From assembly GCA_016929635.1 (NCBI GenBank), contig JAFGIL010000005.1, forward strand, positions 1 to 52,674: a stretch of 52,674 bases of DNA. The letters are read 5' to 3'. The position numbers and the translations under genes are program-made. This document shows positions 32,764-41,285 of this stretch, piece after piece. The first letter of the stretch is position 1. Each line of letters opens with the position of its first letter. The notes beneath the pieces were generated by a model. It ran no database searches, was not told the origin of the DNA, and saw only the letters and a program-made list of their open reading frames with translations. The stretch is from Endomicrobiales bacterium (GTDB lineage Bacteria > Elusimicrobiota > Endomicrobiia > Endomicrobiales > JAFGIL01).

Positions 32764-32804
32764 ATATTACATATTTTAGACAAAAAAATCAATAGCACTT
32801 TAAT
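32764..32804. promoter_or_regulatory. Divergent promoter region
   Basis: For the minus-strand transglycosylase gene: TTGATT (32787-32792), 17 nt, TAATAT (32764-32769), a good sigma-70 match. For the plus-strand peptidase gene: TAGACA (32777-32782), 16 nt, TTTAAT (32799-32804), a weaker match. The two overlap, so transcription in the two directions would compete. Confidence 0.5.
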
Positions 32805-32833
32805 TTTTTTTTATTCTTTGATAAAATAATAGC

Positions 32834-33853
32834 ATGAAGCGGCAAAAAACAGATTTATCTTCCTTAACCGAAGAACAGCTTCTTAAAACCCGTCTTTGTG
32901 ACCTGGGTCTGCAAATAAAAGGCACCTGGCTGGAAGAATGCATTGACGATTTATACAAAGAACTGGATGGTAAGGGCATAAAGTTTCATCCTGCGTGCTA
33001 CCTGGCAGACGAATGGCTTGCGCCCGAAAACGAGCCGGTAATTGGAATCGCTTTCTTTCTTGCACACCCCGGACTGAAAAGTCTCGAATATAAGATGATG
33101 CAGGAAGTGGAAGGCGGGGACAAGGCCTCCTGCATGAAACTCCTGCGGCACGAAGCAGGGCATGCAATCAACTATGCGTACCAGCTCTATAAAAGGAAAA
33201 AATGGAGAACGGTGTTCGGGCATTTTACAAGGGAGTATCCGGACAGGTATAAATACAGGCCTTACAGCAGGAGTTTTGTTGTGCATCTGGAGGAGTGGTA
33301 TGCCCAGTACCATCCTGACGAGGATTTTTCAGAGACTTTTGCCGTATGGCTCGACCCGGGCTCAAACTGGAAAGAGAAATACAAAGGCTGGAAAGCCATG
33401 GAGAAGCTCGAATACGTTAACGACCTGATGACCGAGGTTTCAAAAACAGCCCCCAAAAAGAAAACCGGTATAAAGTTCTGGAATATCTCAAAAATAAAAA
33501 TGACGCTTAGAACCTACTATAAGCGGAAAACCGAGTTTTATGCGGAGTATTCCCCGAGTTTCCACGACCATCATTTAAACAAAATATTCCCGAAAGACGT
33601 CCAGGGCTCAAAAAGGAAGGCTTATAAGATAATTTCCAAATATAAAAAAAGCATACTTAAGCACGTATCCTTCTGGACAGGAGAAAGAAAATACATCATT
33701 AACCAGCTCCTGAAAAATTTAATCAAGAGATGCAGGGAACTGAAACTTGAAACGACCTCGGAAGATATTTACCCCCTGCTCCAGATAACGTCTTATGTAA
33801 CCGCTTTGATTATGAACTACATATATACAGGACGGCTCAAAAGAGAAAAATAA
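32834..33853 (+). CDS. Putative zinc-binding metallopeptidase
   Basis: 339 aa, no signal peptide. The zincin motif HEAGH is at His106-Glu107-His110, followed by a conserved aromatic stretch. EDFSETFAVWLDP supplies the likely third ligand (Glu167). This pattern matches the putative zinc-binding metallopeptidase family (Peptidase_Mx-like). The substrate is unknown and the protein is expected in the cytoplasm. It is one of three plus-strand genes and the first of a pair with the Ddl-like ATP-grasp gene, 59 bp apart with a family B palindrome between. No Shine-Dalgarno is visible before the ATG, so translation may be leaderless or weak. Confidence 0.8.
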   Translation: MKRQKTDLSSLTEEQLLKTRLCDLGLQIKGTWLEECIDDLYKELDGKGIKFHPACYLADEWLAPENEPVIGIAFFLAHPGLKSLEYKMMQEVEGGDKASCMKLLRHEAGHAINYAYQLYKRKKWRTVFGHFTREYPDRYKYRPYSRSFVVHLEEWYAQYHPDEDFSETFAVWLDPGSNWKEKYKGWKAMEKLEYVNDLMTEVSKTAPKKKTGIKFWNISKIKMTLRTYYKRKTEFYAEYSPSFHDHHLNKIFPKDVQGSKRKAYKIISKYKKSILKHVSFWTGERKYIINQLLKNLIKRCRELKLETTSEDIYPLLQITSYVTALIMNYIYTGRLKREK

Positions 33854-33856
33854 TCC

Positions 33857-33904
33857 CCACCCCGGATGCCTGCCCGACCGACAGGCGGGCGTGAGTCAGG
33901 GCGG
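33857..33904. repeat. Family B palindrome between the peptidase and ATP-grasp genes
   Basis: It begins CCACCCCGGATGCC, as in the copy at 13646, contains an inner GCCTG/CAGGC hairpin and ends CAGGGCGGC. The outer arms pair imperfectly. It occupies almost the whole gap before the ATP-grasp start codon. Confidence 0.65.
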
Positions 33905-33912
33905 CTTAAACT

Positions 33913-34932
33913 ATGTCTAAATTAAAAGTATTGCTATTATATGACGGTGCGGACGAATTTCCCAAGGAAAAGGATTTTGCTGAAGCTTTAAAGGATCCTG
34001 ACTGGAACAGCGAAGTTTCAATAATGCAGGCCCTGCACAAACTGAGATACTACACCAAGGCGCTCGGGTTTGCCAATGATTTAACATATGTAATAAACGA
34101 AATAGAGGTTTTTAAGCCGGATGTTGTAGTTAATGTATGTGAAACATATCTTGGGGAGTATTATTATGACAGGAACGTACCCGCGCTTCTTGAACTGCTT
34201 CAAATTCCATATACAGGATGCAGCCCTGCAGAGCTTGTAATTTGCAACAATAAGGCCTTATGCAAAAAAGTCCTGTCGTTTCACAAAATCAAGGTCCCGG
34301 GATTCGTTGTCAGCAGGTTAAAGCATTCAATTAAAATACCCGGCAAGATAAAAGCTCCATTTTTTATCAAACCTTTAAGAGAAGAAGCTTCTACCGGTAT
34401 TACCCAGGCGTCTTTTGCCGAAAATGAGAATGAATGTGCCGAAAGAATAAAATTTATACATGAGCGTTTTCAGAAGCATGCCATTGTCGAAGAATACATC
34501 AACGGCAGAGAGCTTTACGTGGGCGTCTTGGGCGGATACAGGCGCCCCCAGGTCCTTCCCATCTGGGAGATGAAGTTCACCCAGGTTCCTGACGATGAGC
34601 CAAAAATAGCCACGTACAAGGCGAAGTGGGACGATAACTACAGAAAAAGATGGGGCATAAAAAACGGCCCTGCGGATCATTTCCCGAACGGTGTTGCAGC
34701 TAAAATACAGAACATATGCAAAAAGGCCTATAAAGTCATGGGAATCGAAGGCCACGTAAGGTTTGATTTACGATTAACGCCTGAAAATGAAGTTTACATA
34801 ATCGAAGCAAATGCCAATCCGGAAATAGCAAAAGGGGAGGACTTCGCCGCTTCAGCAGAAAAAATCGGGATCAGTTACGAAAGGCTTATAGAAAAACTTA
34901 TCAAACTGGCTTTAAAAAACAACTACCATTAA
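33913..34932 (+). CDS. D-alanine--D-alanine ligase-like ATP-grasp enzyme
   Basis: 339 aa. The N-terminal half resembles the Ddl pre-ATP-grasp domain (DVVVNVCETYLGEYYYDRNVPALLELLQIPYTGCSP). The ATP-grasp half has KKVLSFHKIKVPGF, the ATP-binding FFIKPLREEASTGI, the adenine contact VEEYINGRELYVGVL and the metal ligands in DLRLTPENEVYIIEANANPEI. Classical Ddl ends EVNTLPG; here it is EANANPE, so the acceptor may not be D-alanine. Pairing with a putative peptidase suggests a peptide-like product or substrate. The start has no Shine-Dalgarno. The gene is convergent with the TPR/SGNH gene, with only 5 bp between stops. Confidence 0.8.
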   Translation: MSKLKVLLLYDGADEFPKEKDFAEALKDPDWNSEVSIMQALHKLRYYTKALGFANDLTYVINEIEVFKPDVVVNVCETYLGEYYYDRNVPALLELLQIPYTGCSPAELVICNNKALCKKVLSFHKIKVPGFVVSRLKHSIKIPGKIKAPFFIKPLREEASTGITQASFAENENECAERIKFIHERFQKHAIVEEYINGRELYVGVLGGYRRPQVLPIWEMKFTQVPDDEPKIATYKAKWDDNYRKRWGIKNGPADHFPNGVAAKIQNICKKAYKVMGIEGHVRFDLRLTPENEVYIIEANANPEIAKGEDFAASAEKIGISYERLIEKLIKLALKNNYH

Positions 34933-34937
34933 TTCTT

Positions 34938-36914
34938 CTATTTGCTGAAATATTCTTTAAAAACTGTATCTGCTATATTTTGCGCCAATAGTTTGTTTCC
35001 CTTGTCCGTACAATGTCCGAAATCTCCCCCAAATATATCGTCAAAATATTCACTATACCCTTCCCTTGCCACTGCGTCCCTGAATATCCTTTCATTGTCT
35101 ACATATATTACTTCATCGCTGTTATCTAACATGCTCTTTAAAATACCAACCGGAAGCATTGGGTATTGTACGCATACCAGTTTTATTTTTTTCTTTTGTG
35201 TTATTTCCTTAAGTTTTAAATAATTTGATTTTGTCAAAATATTGTAATTATTTAATCTTATAGCTTTCGCTAAATTGAAGTATTTAAGAGCAATATCACT
35301 TTTACCGATTCTATTATACAAATTGTATAACAGATTATAGATTATGCTTATTGTTAATTTATCATAACAGAATCGTCCTTCATTTCCAATATAATTACTG
35401 TTAATCAGATCTATTAATTCATTAATTTTGTCTTTATTTATCTCCTTCTCCTTGAAATAACATTTTGCTAAATTCAAATATGCATCTAACCAATGTGGAT
35501 TTATCTCAATGGTTTTTCTATAATTTTCCGATGCTTTATTATATTTTTGCTTGTTCGAGCATAAATTTCCCAATCCCATGTATATTGTCTCATTTTTTGG
35601 ATTTATCTTTTTTGCAATTTCGTAGTATTCTTCTGCTTGCTCATATTTTCCTTGCTCCGCATATAATACAGCCAGGCAGATATATCCGTTTTCGTTTGTT
35701 GGATTTATCCTGATTACTTCTTTGTAATTATCTTCTGCTTTCTTATATTCTTTTTGTTCCTTATAAGCATTGCCTAGTCCTATATAACTGTTCTCATTTT
35801 TAGGATTTATTTGTATGGCTTCATTATAGCTATTTTTTGCCTCTTTGTATTTGCTTTGGCCTCGCAGGCAATCTCCCAGCCATATATATATCCTTTCATT
35901 CTGCGGATTTGCCTCGATTCCTTTCCTAAACACTTTTTCTGCTTCCCAAAAATTTTCCAATCTATTGTAATAACTGCCCAAAGAAATATAACTCTCCTCA
36001 TTTTTTGGATTTATTTTTAATGCTTTCACATAACTCTCTTTTGCTTTTTGGTATTCCCTCAAGGCTTTATAACAATTGCCAAGTCCAACATACCCCCATT
36101 CATTTTTTTGGTTTATTTCTGTGGCTCTTTTATAATTTTCTTCCGCTTTCTTATACTTTTCCCGGCTAATATAGCAATCGGCAAGTTTTATATATATTTC
36201 TTCATTTCCCGGATTGATTTCCATTGCTTTTGCATAATACTCTTCTGCTTTTTTATATTCCTTTTTCTCTTTATGATAATTTCCCGATCTTATATATAAT
36301 CTTTCGTTCTCAACATCTTCTTTCATCATTATATTTTTCTCTTCCCTGCCGCTGTCTTTTAATTTTATCTTTTCAACTGTCTCCATTCCGTTTAAAATAT
36401 CTTCTGTTAAATTATTTTTCCGGATTTCATCATTTTTATTTACAATATGTGACTTTAGTATTCTTATTAATTTATAAATCTGAAGTCTTTTATATGAAAA
36501 TGTTCTGCTTTCGGAAATATCTTCAAGATATAACTCTTTCCATCTGCAGTCGTTTATTCCCATCATTGCAATTATCATATTCGGGCTGTATTCTTCTATA
36601 TTATTATGTAAATTCTCCAATATCATATTGGTATTAGTCCCCGGAACACCTTTATCTATAATCACAAATTCTAACCCCGTGTTTTTACTATCTATTGCTT
36701 CTTTTAAAAAATTGGGGTACTGGTTTGCGGTTGTTGACTCTCCCAGGCACATTATTTTATATGTTTCTTTCTTTCCCATCCAAAGCTTGTTCCTGTAATC
36801 CTGAAATGTCAAATATATAAAGCCGCACAGCCTCAGACCGATTTCTAAAAAGAATAAACTTAATAATATGCTAATTATTATTAAAGAAAATTTTTTTAAA
36901 AGCTCTTTATTCAT
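34938..36914 (-). CDS. Membrane-anchored SGNH-hydrolase-like protein with long inserted TPR array (paralogue 2)
   Basis: 658 aa from the ATG at 36914. One N-terminal helix is followed by block I (CLGESTTANQYP, Ser at about 60), then DKGVPGT and block III (MMGIND). Eight to nine near-perfect TPRs follow (about 200-500), with units shaped as YI-x-LG-x-x-Y...Y-x-KAE...Y-x-A-x-x-INPKNE. The C-terminal half-domain is highly similar to that of paralogue 3, ending DFGHCTDKGNKLLAQNIA with an intact D-x-x-H. The start overlaps the stop of the upstream paralogue by 8 nt (ATGAATAA), so the two are translationally coupled. Likely an envelope esterase or acyltransferase on a protein-binding scaffold; the substrate is unknown. 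Confidence 0.78.
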   Translation of the reverse strand: MNKELLKKFSLIIISILLSLFFLEIGLRLCGFIYLTFQDYRNKLWMGKKETYKIMCLGESTTANQYPNFLKEAIDSKNTGLEFVIIDKGVPGTNTNMILENLHNNIEEYSPNMIIAMMGINDCRWKELYLEDISESRTFSYKRLQIYKLIRILKSHIVNKNDEIRKNNLTEDILNGMETVEKIKLKDSGREEKNIMMKEDVENERLYIRSGNYHKEKKEYKKAEEYYAKAMEINPGNEEIYIKLADCYISREKYKKAEENYKRATEINQKNEWGYVGLGNCYKALREYQKAKESYVKALKINPKNEESYISLGSYYNRLENFWEAEKVFRKGIEANPQNERIYIWLGDCLRGQSKYKEAKNSYNEAIQINPKNENSYIGLGNAYKEQKEYKKAEDNYKEVIRINPTNENGYICLAVLYAEQGKYEQAEEYYEIAKKINPKNETIYMGLGNLCSNKQKYNKASENYRKTIEINPHWLDAYLNLAKCYFKEKEINKDKINELIDLINSNYIGNEGRFCYDKLTISIIYNLLYNLYNRIGKSDIALKYFNLAKAIRLNNYNILTKSNYLKLKEITQKKKIKLVCVQYPMLPVGILKSMLDNSDEVIYVDNERIFRDAVAREGYSEYFDDIFGGDFGHCTDKGNKLLAQNIADTVFKEYFSK

Positions 36915-38403
36915 TATTTTGTTTTTCAAAATGCTCTTTTATAATTGCATCCGCAATGTTTTGTGCCAATAATTTGTTGCCTTTGTCTGTGCAATGGCCA
37001 AAGTATCCGCCAAATATATCGTTAAAATATACATCATAGCCTTCCCTTTCCACTGCTTCCCTGAATATTTTTTCATTATCCACATATACTGCTTTATCGC
37101 TGTTATCCAGCATGTTTTTCAGTGAATCCACAGGAAGCATTGGATATTGAACGCATACCAGTTTTATTTGTTCTTTCTGTGCTATTTGAGCAAGTTTTTT
37201 ATAATTCGCTTTTGCAGATAAACTAAAATATTCCAATCTTATATTCCTTGCCATGCTGAAATATTTCGCTGCCAACTCATTTTTATCAATTTCCTTATAC
37301 AATACTTCCAATAATCCATATATTATACTTAAGGTGAATTTATCATTTCCGGGCCGTTCCTTTTCATCAGCAAAACTATCCCTGATCAAATTAATTAATT
37401 TAAGGCTTTTATCCTTATTTCCTTTTTTATACCTTTTTTTATACATATCGACTAAGCCTGTATAAGCCATAAAATCCTTTGGATTTAATTTAATAATTGC
37501 TTTATACATCTCTTCTGCTTTCCCATATTCTCCCCGCTCTCCATAAAAACATCCCAGCGAAAAGTATGCCCATTTCGCTTCTGGGTTAGTTTTCGCTGCC
37601 ATTTTATAGTTTTCTTCTGCTTTTTTGAATTTTTTATTATCTAAATAACAATTTCCTAATGCTATATAGACCCATTCCTTTAGCGGAAAATCCAATCCCA
37701 CGGCGATTTTATAGTTCTTATCTGCCAGTTCATGTTTTCCTAAAGCTTCATAACAATGCACCAGGCCTATATAAGCCCATGGATGGTTCGGATTTATTGC
37801 CGCGGCAGTTTTATATTCTCTTTCCGCTTTTTTATATTCTTTTTTTAGCGTAAAGCTGTTTCCTGAATTAATATAAAGCTGTGCGTCCGGGGATTTTACA
37901 CTGAATTTATATTCAGAAAAACCTTTTACGACATTCATCCATAAATACCGGAATAATTTATATATATTTAATTTTTTATAAAGCGGTTTACTGCTTTTGA
38001 ATATATCTTCCCCTAAATCATTTTTTTCATCTCTATCGTTTATTCCCATCATTGCTACTATCATATCCGGTTTGTTTTGTTTTATATTGTAATACAGATT
38101 TTCCAATATTGTGTCCGTGGTTGTTCCTGGAATCCCTTTGTCTATCACGGTGAATTTTATTCCTTTGATTCTGTTGCTTAATGCCTCTTCCAAAAAATTA
38201 GGGTACTGGTTTGCTGTTGTTGACTCCCCCAGGCACATTATTCTATACGCCCCTTCTTTTTTTATCTCAAGCCTGTTCCTGTAATCCTGCAACGCAAGAT
38301 AAAAAAAACCGCCCATCCTTAACCCGGCTTCAAGCAACAGCAGGCTCAGCAATATTCCTGTTATCACTAAAAACAGTTTTTTCATGAATGATGTTTTATT
38401 CAT
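36907..38403 (-). CDS. Membrane-anchored SGNH-hydrolase-like protein with TPR array (paralogue 3)
   Basis: 498 aa. Helix at about 8-28, block I CLGESTTANQYP, block III MMGINDRDE, about four to five TPRs (about 185-340), then a C-terminal portion almost identical in motif order to paralogue 2 (VCVQYPMLPV, YVDNEKIFREAVEREGY, FGHCTDKGNKLLAQNIA). The Asp before the block V His is Tyr (YFGH). Ends are far more conserved than the TPR middle, and the pair is clearly a tandem duplication. It starts 11 bp after the nupC stop, probably on the same transcript. Confidence 0.78.
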   Translation of the reverse strand: MNKTSFMKKLFLVITGILLSLLLLEAGLRMGGFFYLALQDYRNRLEIKKEGAYRIMCLGESTTANQYPNFLEEALSNRIKGIKFTVIDKGIPGTTTDTILENLYYNIKQNKPDMIVAMMGINDRDEKNDLGEDIFKSSKPLYKKLNIYKLFRYLWMNVVKGFSEYKFSVKSPDAQLYINSGNSFTLKKEYKKAEREYKTAAAINPNHPWAYIGLVHCYEALGKHELADKNYKIAVGLDFPLKEWVYIALGNCYLDNKKFKKAEENYKMAAKTNPEAKWAYFSLGCFYGERGEYGKAEEMYKAIIKLNPKDFMAYTGLVDMYKKRYKKGNKDKSLKLINLIRDSFADEKERPGNDKFTLSIIYGLLEVLYKEIDKNELAAKYFSMARNIRLEYFSLSAKANYKKLAQIAQKEQIKLVCVQYPMLPVDSLKNMLDNSDKAVYVDNEKIFREAVEREGYDVYFNDIFGGYFGHCTDKGNKLLAQNIADAIIKEHFEKQNNE

Positions 38404-38414
38404 ATAATAAAGAA

Positions 38415-39611
38415 TTATAAAAGTATTCCTGCTATGGTTGCGGTAATAAAACAGGCAAGTGTCCCTGCAATGATTGATTTGATTCCAAGGCTTGCAACGT
38501 CTTTTTTTCTTTCGGGCGCTATCCCCCCTATGCCGCCTATAAGTATTGCAAGGCTTCCAAAATTAGCAAACCCGCATAATGCATAAGTGGAAATAACAAT
38601 ACTTCTGGGTGAAAGAGCCCCGCCGGCTATTAAATCCTTTAACTGCAGGTATGCGATAAACTCGTTAAACACGGTTTTCGTTCCCAGAAGGTTTCCCACA
38701 ATTATTGCCTCCTTCGGGGGTATTCCTAAAAGAACCGCGAAAGGAGAAAATAAGTATCCTATGATTTTATCAAAAGATGTACCAAAAACTTCGAAAATTG
38801 AATTAAACATCCACACAAGCCCGATAAAAGCAATCAACATTGCGCCTATTTGAAGAGCTAATTTTAATCCCAGTGAAGCGCCGTTTGCTGCTGCTTCAAT
38901 TACATTATGATCGGTTTTTTCAACTTTAAGCTCAACTATGCCTGCTGTTTCAGGTTTATCTTTTTCCGGTATCATTATCTTTGCAATAACAATCGAGGCA
39001 GGAGCGCTCATTATTGAAGCTGCCAGCAGATGCCCGGGCTCAGCGCCGAAACTTGCATAAGTTGCCATCACGCTGCTGGCTATGGTTGACATAAAAGCGC
39101 TCATAGTAACAAAAAGTTCAGACCTGGTCATCTTCCGGATATATGCCTGTATTGCGGTCGTTGCCTCAATACCCATAAAAACCAGAAGGGCAGCGCCCAG
39201 AGCTTCAGCTCCGGATATCTTCATGGTATTCTGCATAATCTTTGCGCCTATCACTATAAAAAACTGTATAACACCCAGATAATAGAGAATACCCATTACA
39301 GACGATACAAAAATTATTATTGGCAGGGCCTTAAATGCCATAACAGCGCCAATCTCTGCATTCGTTGTAAGGCTTCCGAAAAGGAAACTTGCCCCTTTGT
39401 CGCTGAAAGAGATTACTCTATCAAAGACCACTCTTACGCCGCTAAATATCACTATGCCGATTCTGGTTTTCAGTATCAATACCGCAAAAGCCAGCTGAAG
39501 AATTAAACCCCAAGAGACTATTCTCCAGTTAATGCTTTTTTTCCGCTCAGAAAGCAGGTAGCTTATACCCAAAAATACTAAAATTCCTATAACACTTACT
39601 ATTCTGTACAT
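38415..39611 (-). CDS. nupC: NupC-type concentrative nucleoside transporter
   Basis: 398 aa, eight to ten hydrophobic segments. CNT-family landmarks are visible: RIGIVIFSGVRVVFDRVISFSDKGASFLFG near residue 50, GAEALGAALLVFMGIEA near 133, the EPGHLLAASIMSAPASIVIAK core near 190, GNLLGTKTVFNEFIAY near 302 and ALCGFANFGSLAILIGG near 342. It imports nucleosides with Na+ or H+. The start ATG at 39611 touches a short perfect hairpin and lacks an obvious Shine-Dalgarno. It follows ftsB. Confidence 0.93.
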   Translation of the reverse strand: MYRIVSVIGILVFLGISYLLSERKKSINWRIVSWGLILQLAFAVLILKTRIGIVIFSGVRVVFDRVISFSDKGASFLFGSLTTNAEIGAVMAFKALPIIIFVSSVMGILYYLGVIQFFIVIGAKIMQNTMKISGAEALGAALLVFMGIEATTAIQAYIRKMTRSELFVTMSAFMSTIASSVMATYASFGAEPGHLLAASIMSAPASIVIAKIMIPEKDKPETAGIVELKVEKTDHNVIEAAANGASLGLKLALQIGAMLIAFIGLVWMFNSIFEVFGTSFDKIIGYLFSPFAVLLGIPPKEAIIVGNLLGTKTVFNEFIAYLQLKDLIAGGALSPRSIVISTYALCGFANFGSLAILIGGIGGIAPERKKDVASLGIKSIIAGTLACFITATIAGILL

Positions 39612-39612
39612 A

Positions 39613-39628
39613 GTTATGCTGGCATAAC
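39613..39628. promoter_or_regulatory. Short hairpin abutting the nupC start codon
   Basis: GTTATGC and GCATAAC are separated by two bases, a perfect 7-bp stem. On the transcript it would end one base before the nupC ATG and replace the normal ribosome-binding site. It might control translation; it could also be chance. Confidence 0.35.
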
Positions 39629-39635
39629 AGCGTGT

Positions 39636-39911
39636 CTATTCCTTTTTCTTAAAACGGTATTCCACTTCTCCGGGAGCAATCAGCCCCAGCTCTTTTCTGG
39701 CAATACGTTCGATGTAAGACTCGTCATTTTCAAGAAGATATATCTCTTTTTCCAGTATGCCGCTTTCCCTTTGCAAGTGCTCGAACTCTGCCTTCAGCTT
39801 ATACATCTCCCAGTGCCTTCTGACCAGCTTTCTGAATCCTGCGTTGCCGAAAAGGAAAAGCACCAGGGCTATCCCCAGAATTATGTATAAAGCGTGTTTC
39901 GGGATTTTCAT
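39636..39911 (-). CDS. Septum formation initiator (FtsB/DivIC family)
   Basis: 91 aa. A short cytoplasmic start, one membrane helix (IILGIALVLFLFGN) and a periplasmic coiled coil (KLKAEFEHLQRESGILEKEIYLLENDESYIERIARKELGL) carrying the family-typical YIE-x-x-ARKELGL-x-x-PGE motif. It is part of the FtsQLB divisome complex. It lies 3 bp after eno, a neighbour pair seen in many bacteria, which supports the call. Confidence 0.88.
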   Translation of the reverse strand: MKIPKHALYIILGIALVLFLFGNAGFRKLVRRHWEMYKLKAEFEHLQRESGILEKEIYLLENDESYIERIARKELGLIAPGEVEYRFKKKE

Positions 39912-39914
39912 TTT

Positions 39915-41213
39915 TTATACTTTAAATGCTTTTCTTCCAAGAAATTTTGCCTTGCTTCCCAGCTGCTCTTCAATCCTCATCAGCTGGTTGTATTTGCAGA
40001 CCCTGTCCGTACGCGAAGCCGAACCTGTTTTAATCTGGCCTGTATTTAAAGCAACGGCTAAGTCACTTATGAAACTATCTTCCGTTTCTCCGGAACGATG
40101 GGATATAACTGCGGTATAGCCTGCGTCGTATGCCATCTGAACCGCATTAACGGTTTCCGTAAGCGATCCTATCTGGTTTACTTTTATGAGAATAGAGTTG
40201 CCAATGCCTTTCTTTATTCCTTCGGAAAATATTTTTGTGTTAGTGACAAATATATCATCTCCCACAATCTGGGTTTTCTTTCCCAGTTTATCCGTAAGCA
40301 TCTTCCATCCGTTCCAGTCTTTTTCGCTCAGTCCGTCTTCTATCGAAATTATCGGGTATTTGGAAAGTATGTCCTCGTAGAACTTTATCATATCTTCGGA
40401 TTTTTTATTTTTATCCGAGGCCTCGCCTTCCAATACATACTGGTTATTCTCGTATAGCTCGCTTGCCGCGGCATCCAGCGCCAGGAATACGTCCTGCCCT
40501 ATTTTGTACCCCGCGTTTTTAATTGCTTCCTGAATCACGACCAGGGCTTCCTCGTTGGATTTTAAGTTAGGCGCAAAGCCTCCCTCGTCCCCTACGCTTG
40601 TGGAATAACCTTTCTTTTTCAGTACGCTTTTTAAATTATGGAATATCTCCGCCCCCATGCGCAAAGCCTCCCGGAAGGAGTTTTTTCCTACTGGCGCTAT
40701 CATAAACTCCTGCAGGTCAACGTTATTGTCAGCGTGCTCTCCTCCGTTCAATATGTTCATCAGGGGAACCGGGAGTATGTAATCGCTGGATTTAATCCCG
40801 TAGGTCTGCCTTATGTATTCGTATAAAGGTATTTGTTTCTCATTGGCAGCACACCTTGCGCAGGCAAGGGAAACGCCCAGTATGGCATTAGCCCCAAGCT
40901 TATTTTTACTGTCTGTACCGTCAAGTTTAATCATCTTGTCGTCTATTTTTTTCTGTTCGCTTACTTCCATGCCGCATACTGTTGCCGCTATATCTTTATT
41001 GATATTTGTTACTGCCTTCAGAACTCCCTTTCCCATAAACCTGGATTTGTCCCCGTCTCTCAACTCGAGAGCTTCTCTTTCGCCTGTTGAGGCGCCGCTG
41101 GGCACGGCAGCTCGGCCCAGAATACCGTTTTCAAGGATAACATCAACTTCCACTGTCGGATTCCCGCGGGAATCAACGATTTCTCTTCCGATTACTTTTT
41201 TAATTTTCGACAT
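39915..41213 (-). CDS. eno: Enolase
   Basis: 432 aa, normal length. It converts 2-phosphoglycerate to phosphoenolpyruvate. Motifs: [13 protein letters not shown] at the N-terminus, [27 protein letters not shown] (catalytic Glu), the Mg ligands in ALDAA and [18 protein letters not shown] (catalytic Lys), [12 protein letters not shown] and [21 protein letters not shown] precedes the ATG at 41213, and a promoter lies about 35 bp further upstream. It heads the run eno-ftsB-nupC-TPR/SGNH. Confidence 0.98.
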   Translation of the reverse strand: MSKIKKVIGREIVDSRGNPTVEVDVILENGILGRAAVPSGASTGEREALELRDGDKSRFMGKGVLKAVTNINKDIAATVCGMEVSEQKKIDDKMIKLDGTDSKNKLGANAILGVSLACARCAANEKQIPLYEYIRQTYGIKSSDYILPVPLMNILNGGEHADNNVDLQEFMIAPVGKNSFREALRMGAEIFHNLKSVLKKKGYSTSVGDEGGFAPNLKSNEEALVVIQEAIKNAGYKIGQDVFLALDAAASELYENNQYVLEGEASDKNKKSEDMIKFYEDILSKYPIISIEDGLSEKDWNGWKMLTDKLGKKTQIVGDDIFVTNTKIFSEGIKKGIGNSILIKVNQIGSLTETVNAVQMAYDAGYTAVISHRSGETEDSFISDLAVALNTGQIKTGSASRTDRVCKYNQLMRIEEQLGSKAKFLGRKAFKV

Positions 41214-41244
41214 AATACCTCCATTAATTTATTTGTAATTTAAT

Positions 41245-41274
41245 AATATACAATAATTTACCTGATAAAATCAA
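41245..41274 (-). promoter_or_regulatory. Sigma-70-type promoter for eno
   Basis: On the minus strand TTGATT (41269-41274), an 18-nt spacer, then TATATT (41245-41250). GGAGGT follows at 41217-41222, just before the eno ATG. Confidence 0.6.
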
Positions 41275-41285
41275 ATTTACGCCGC

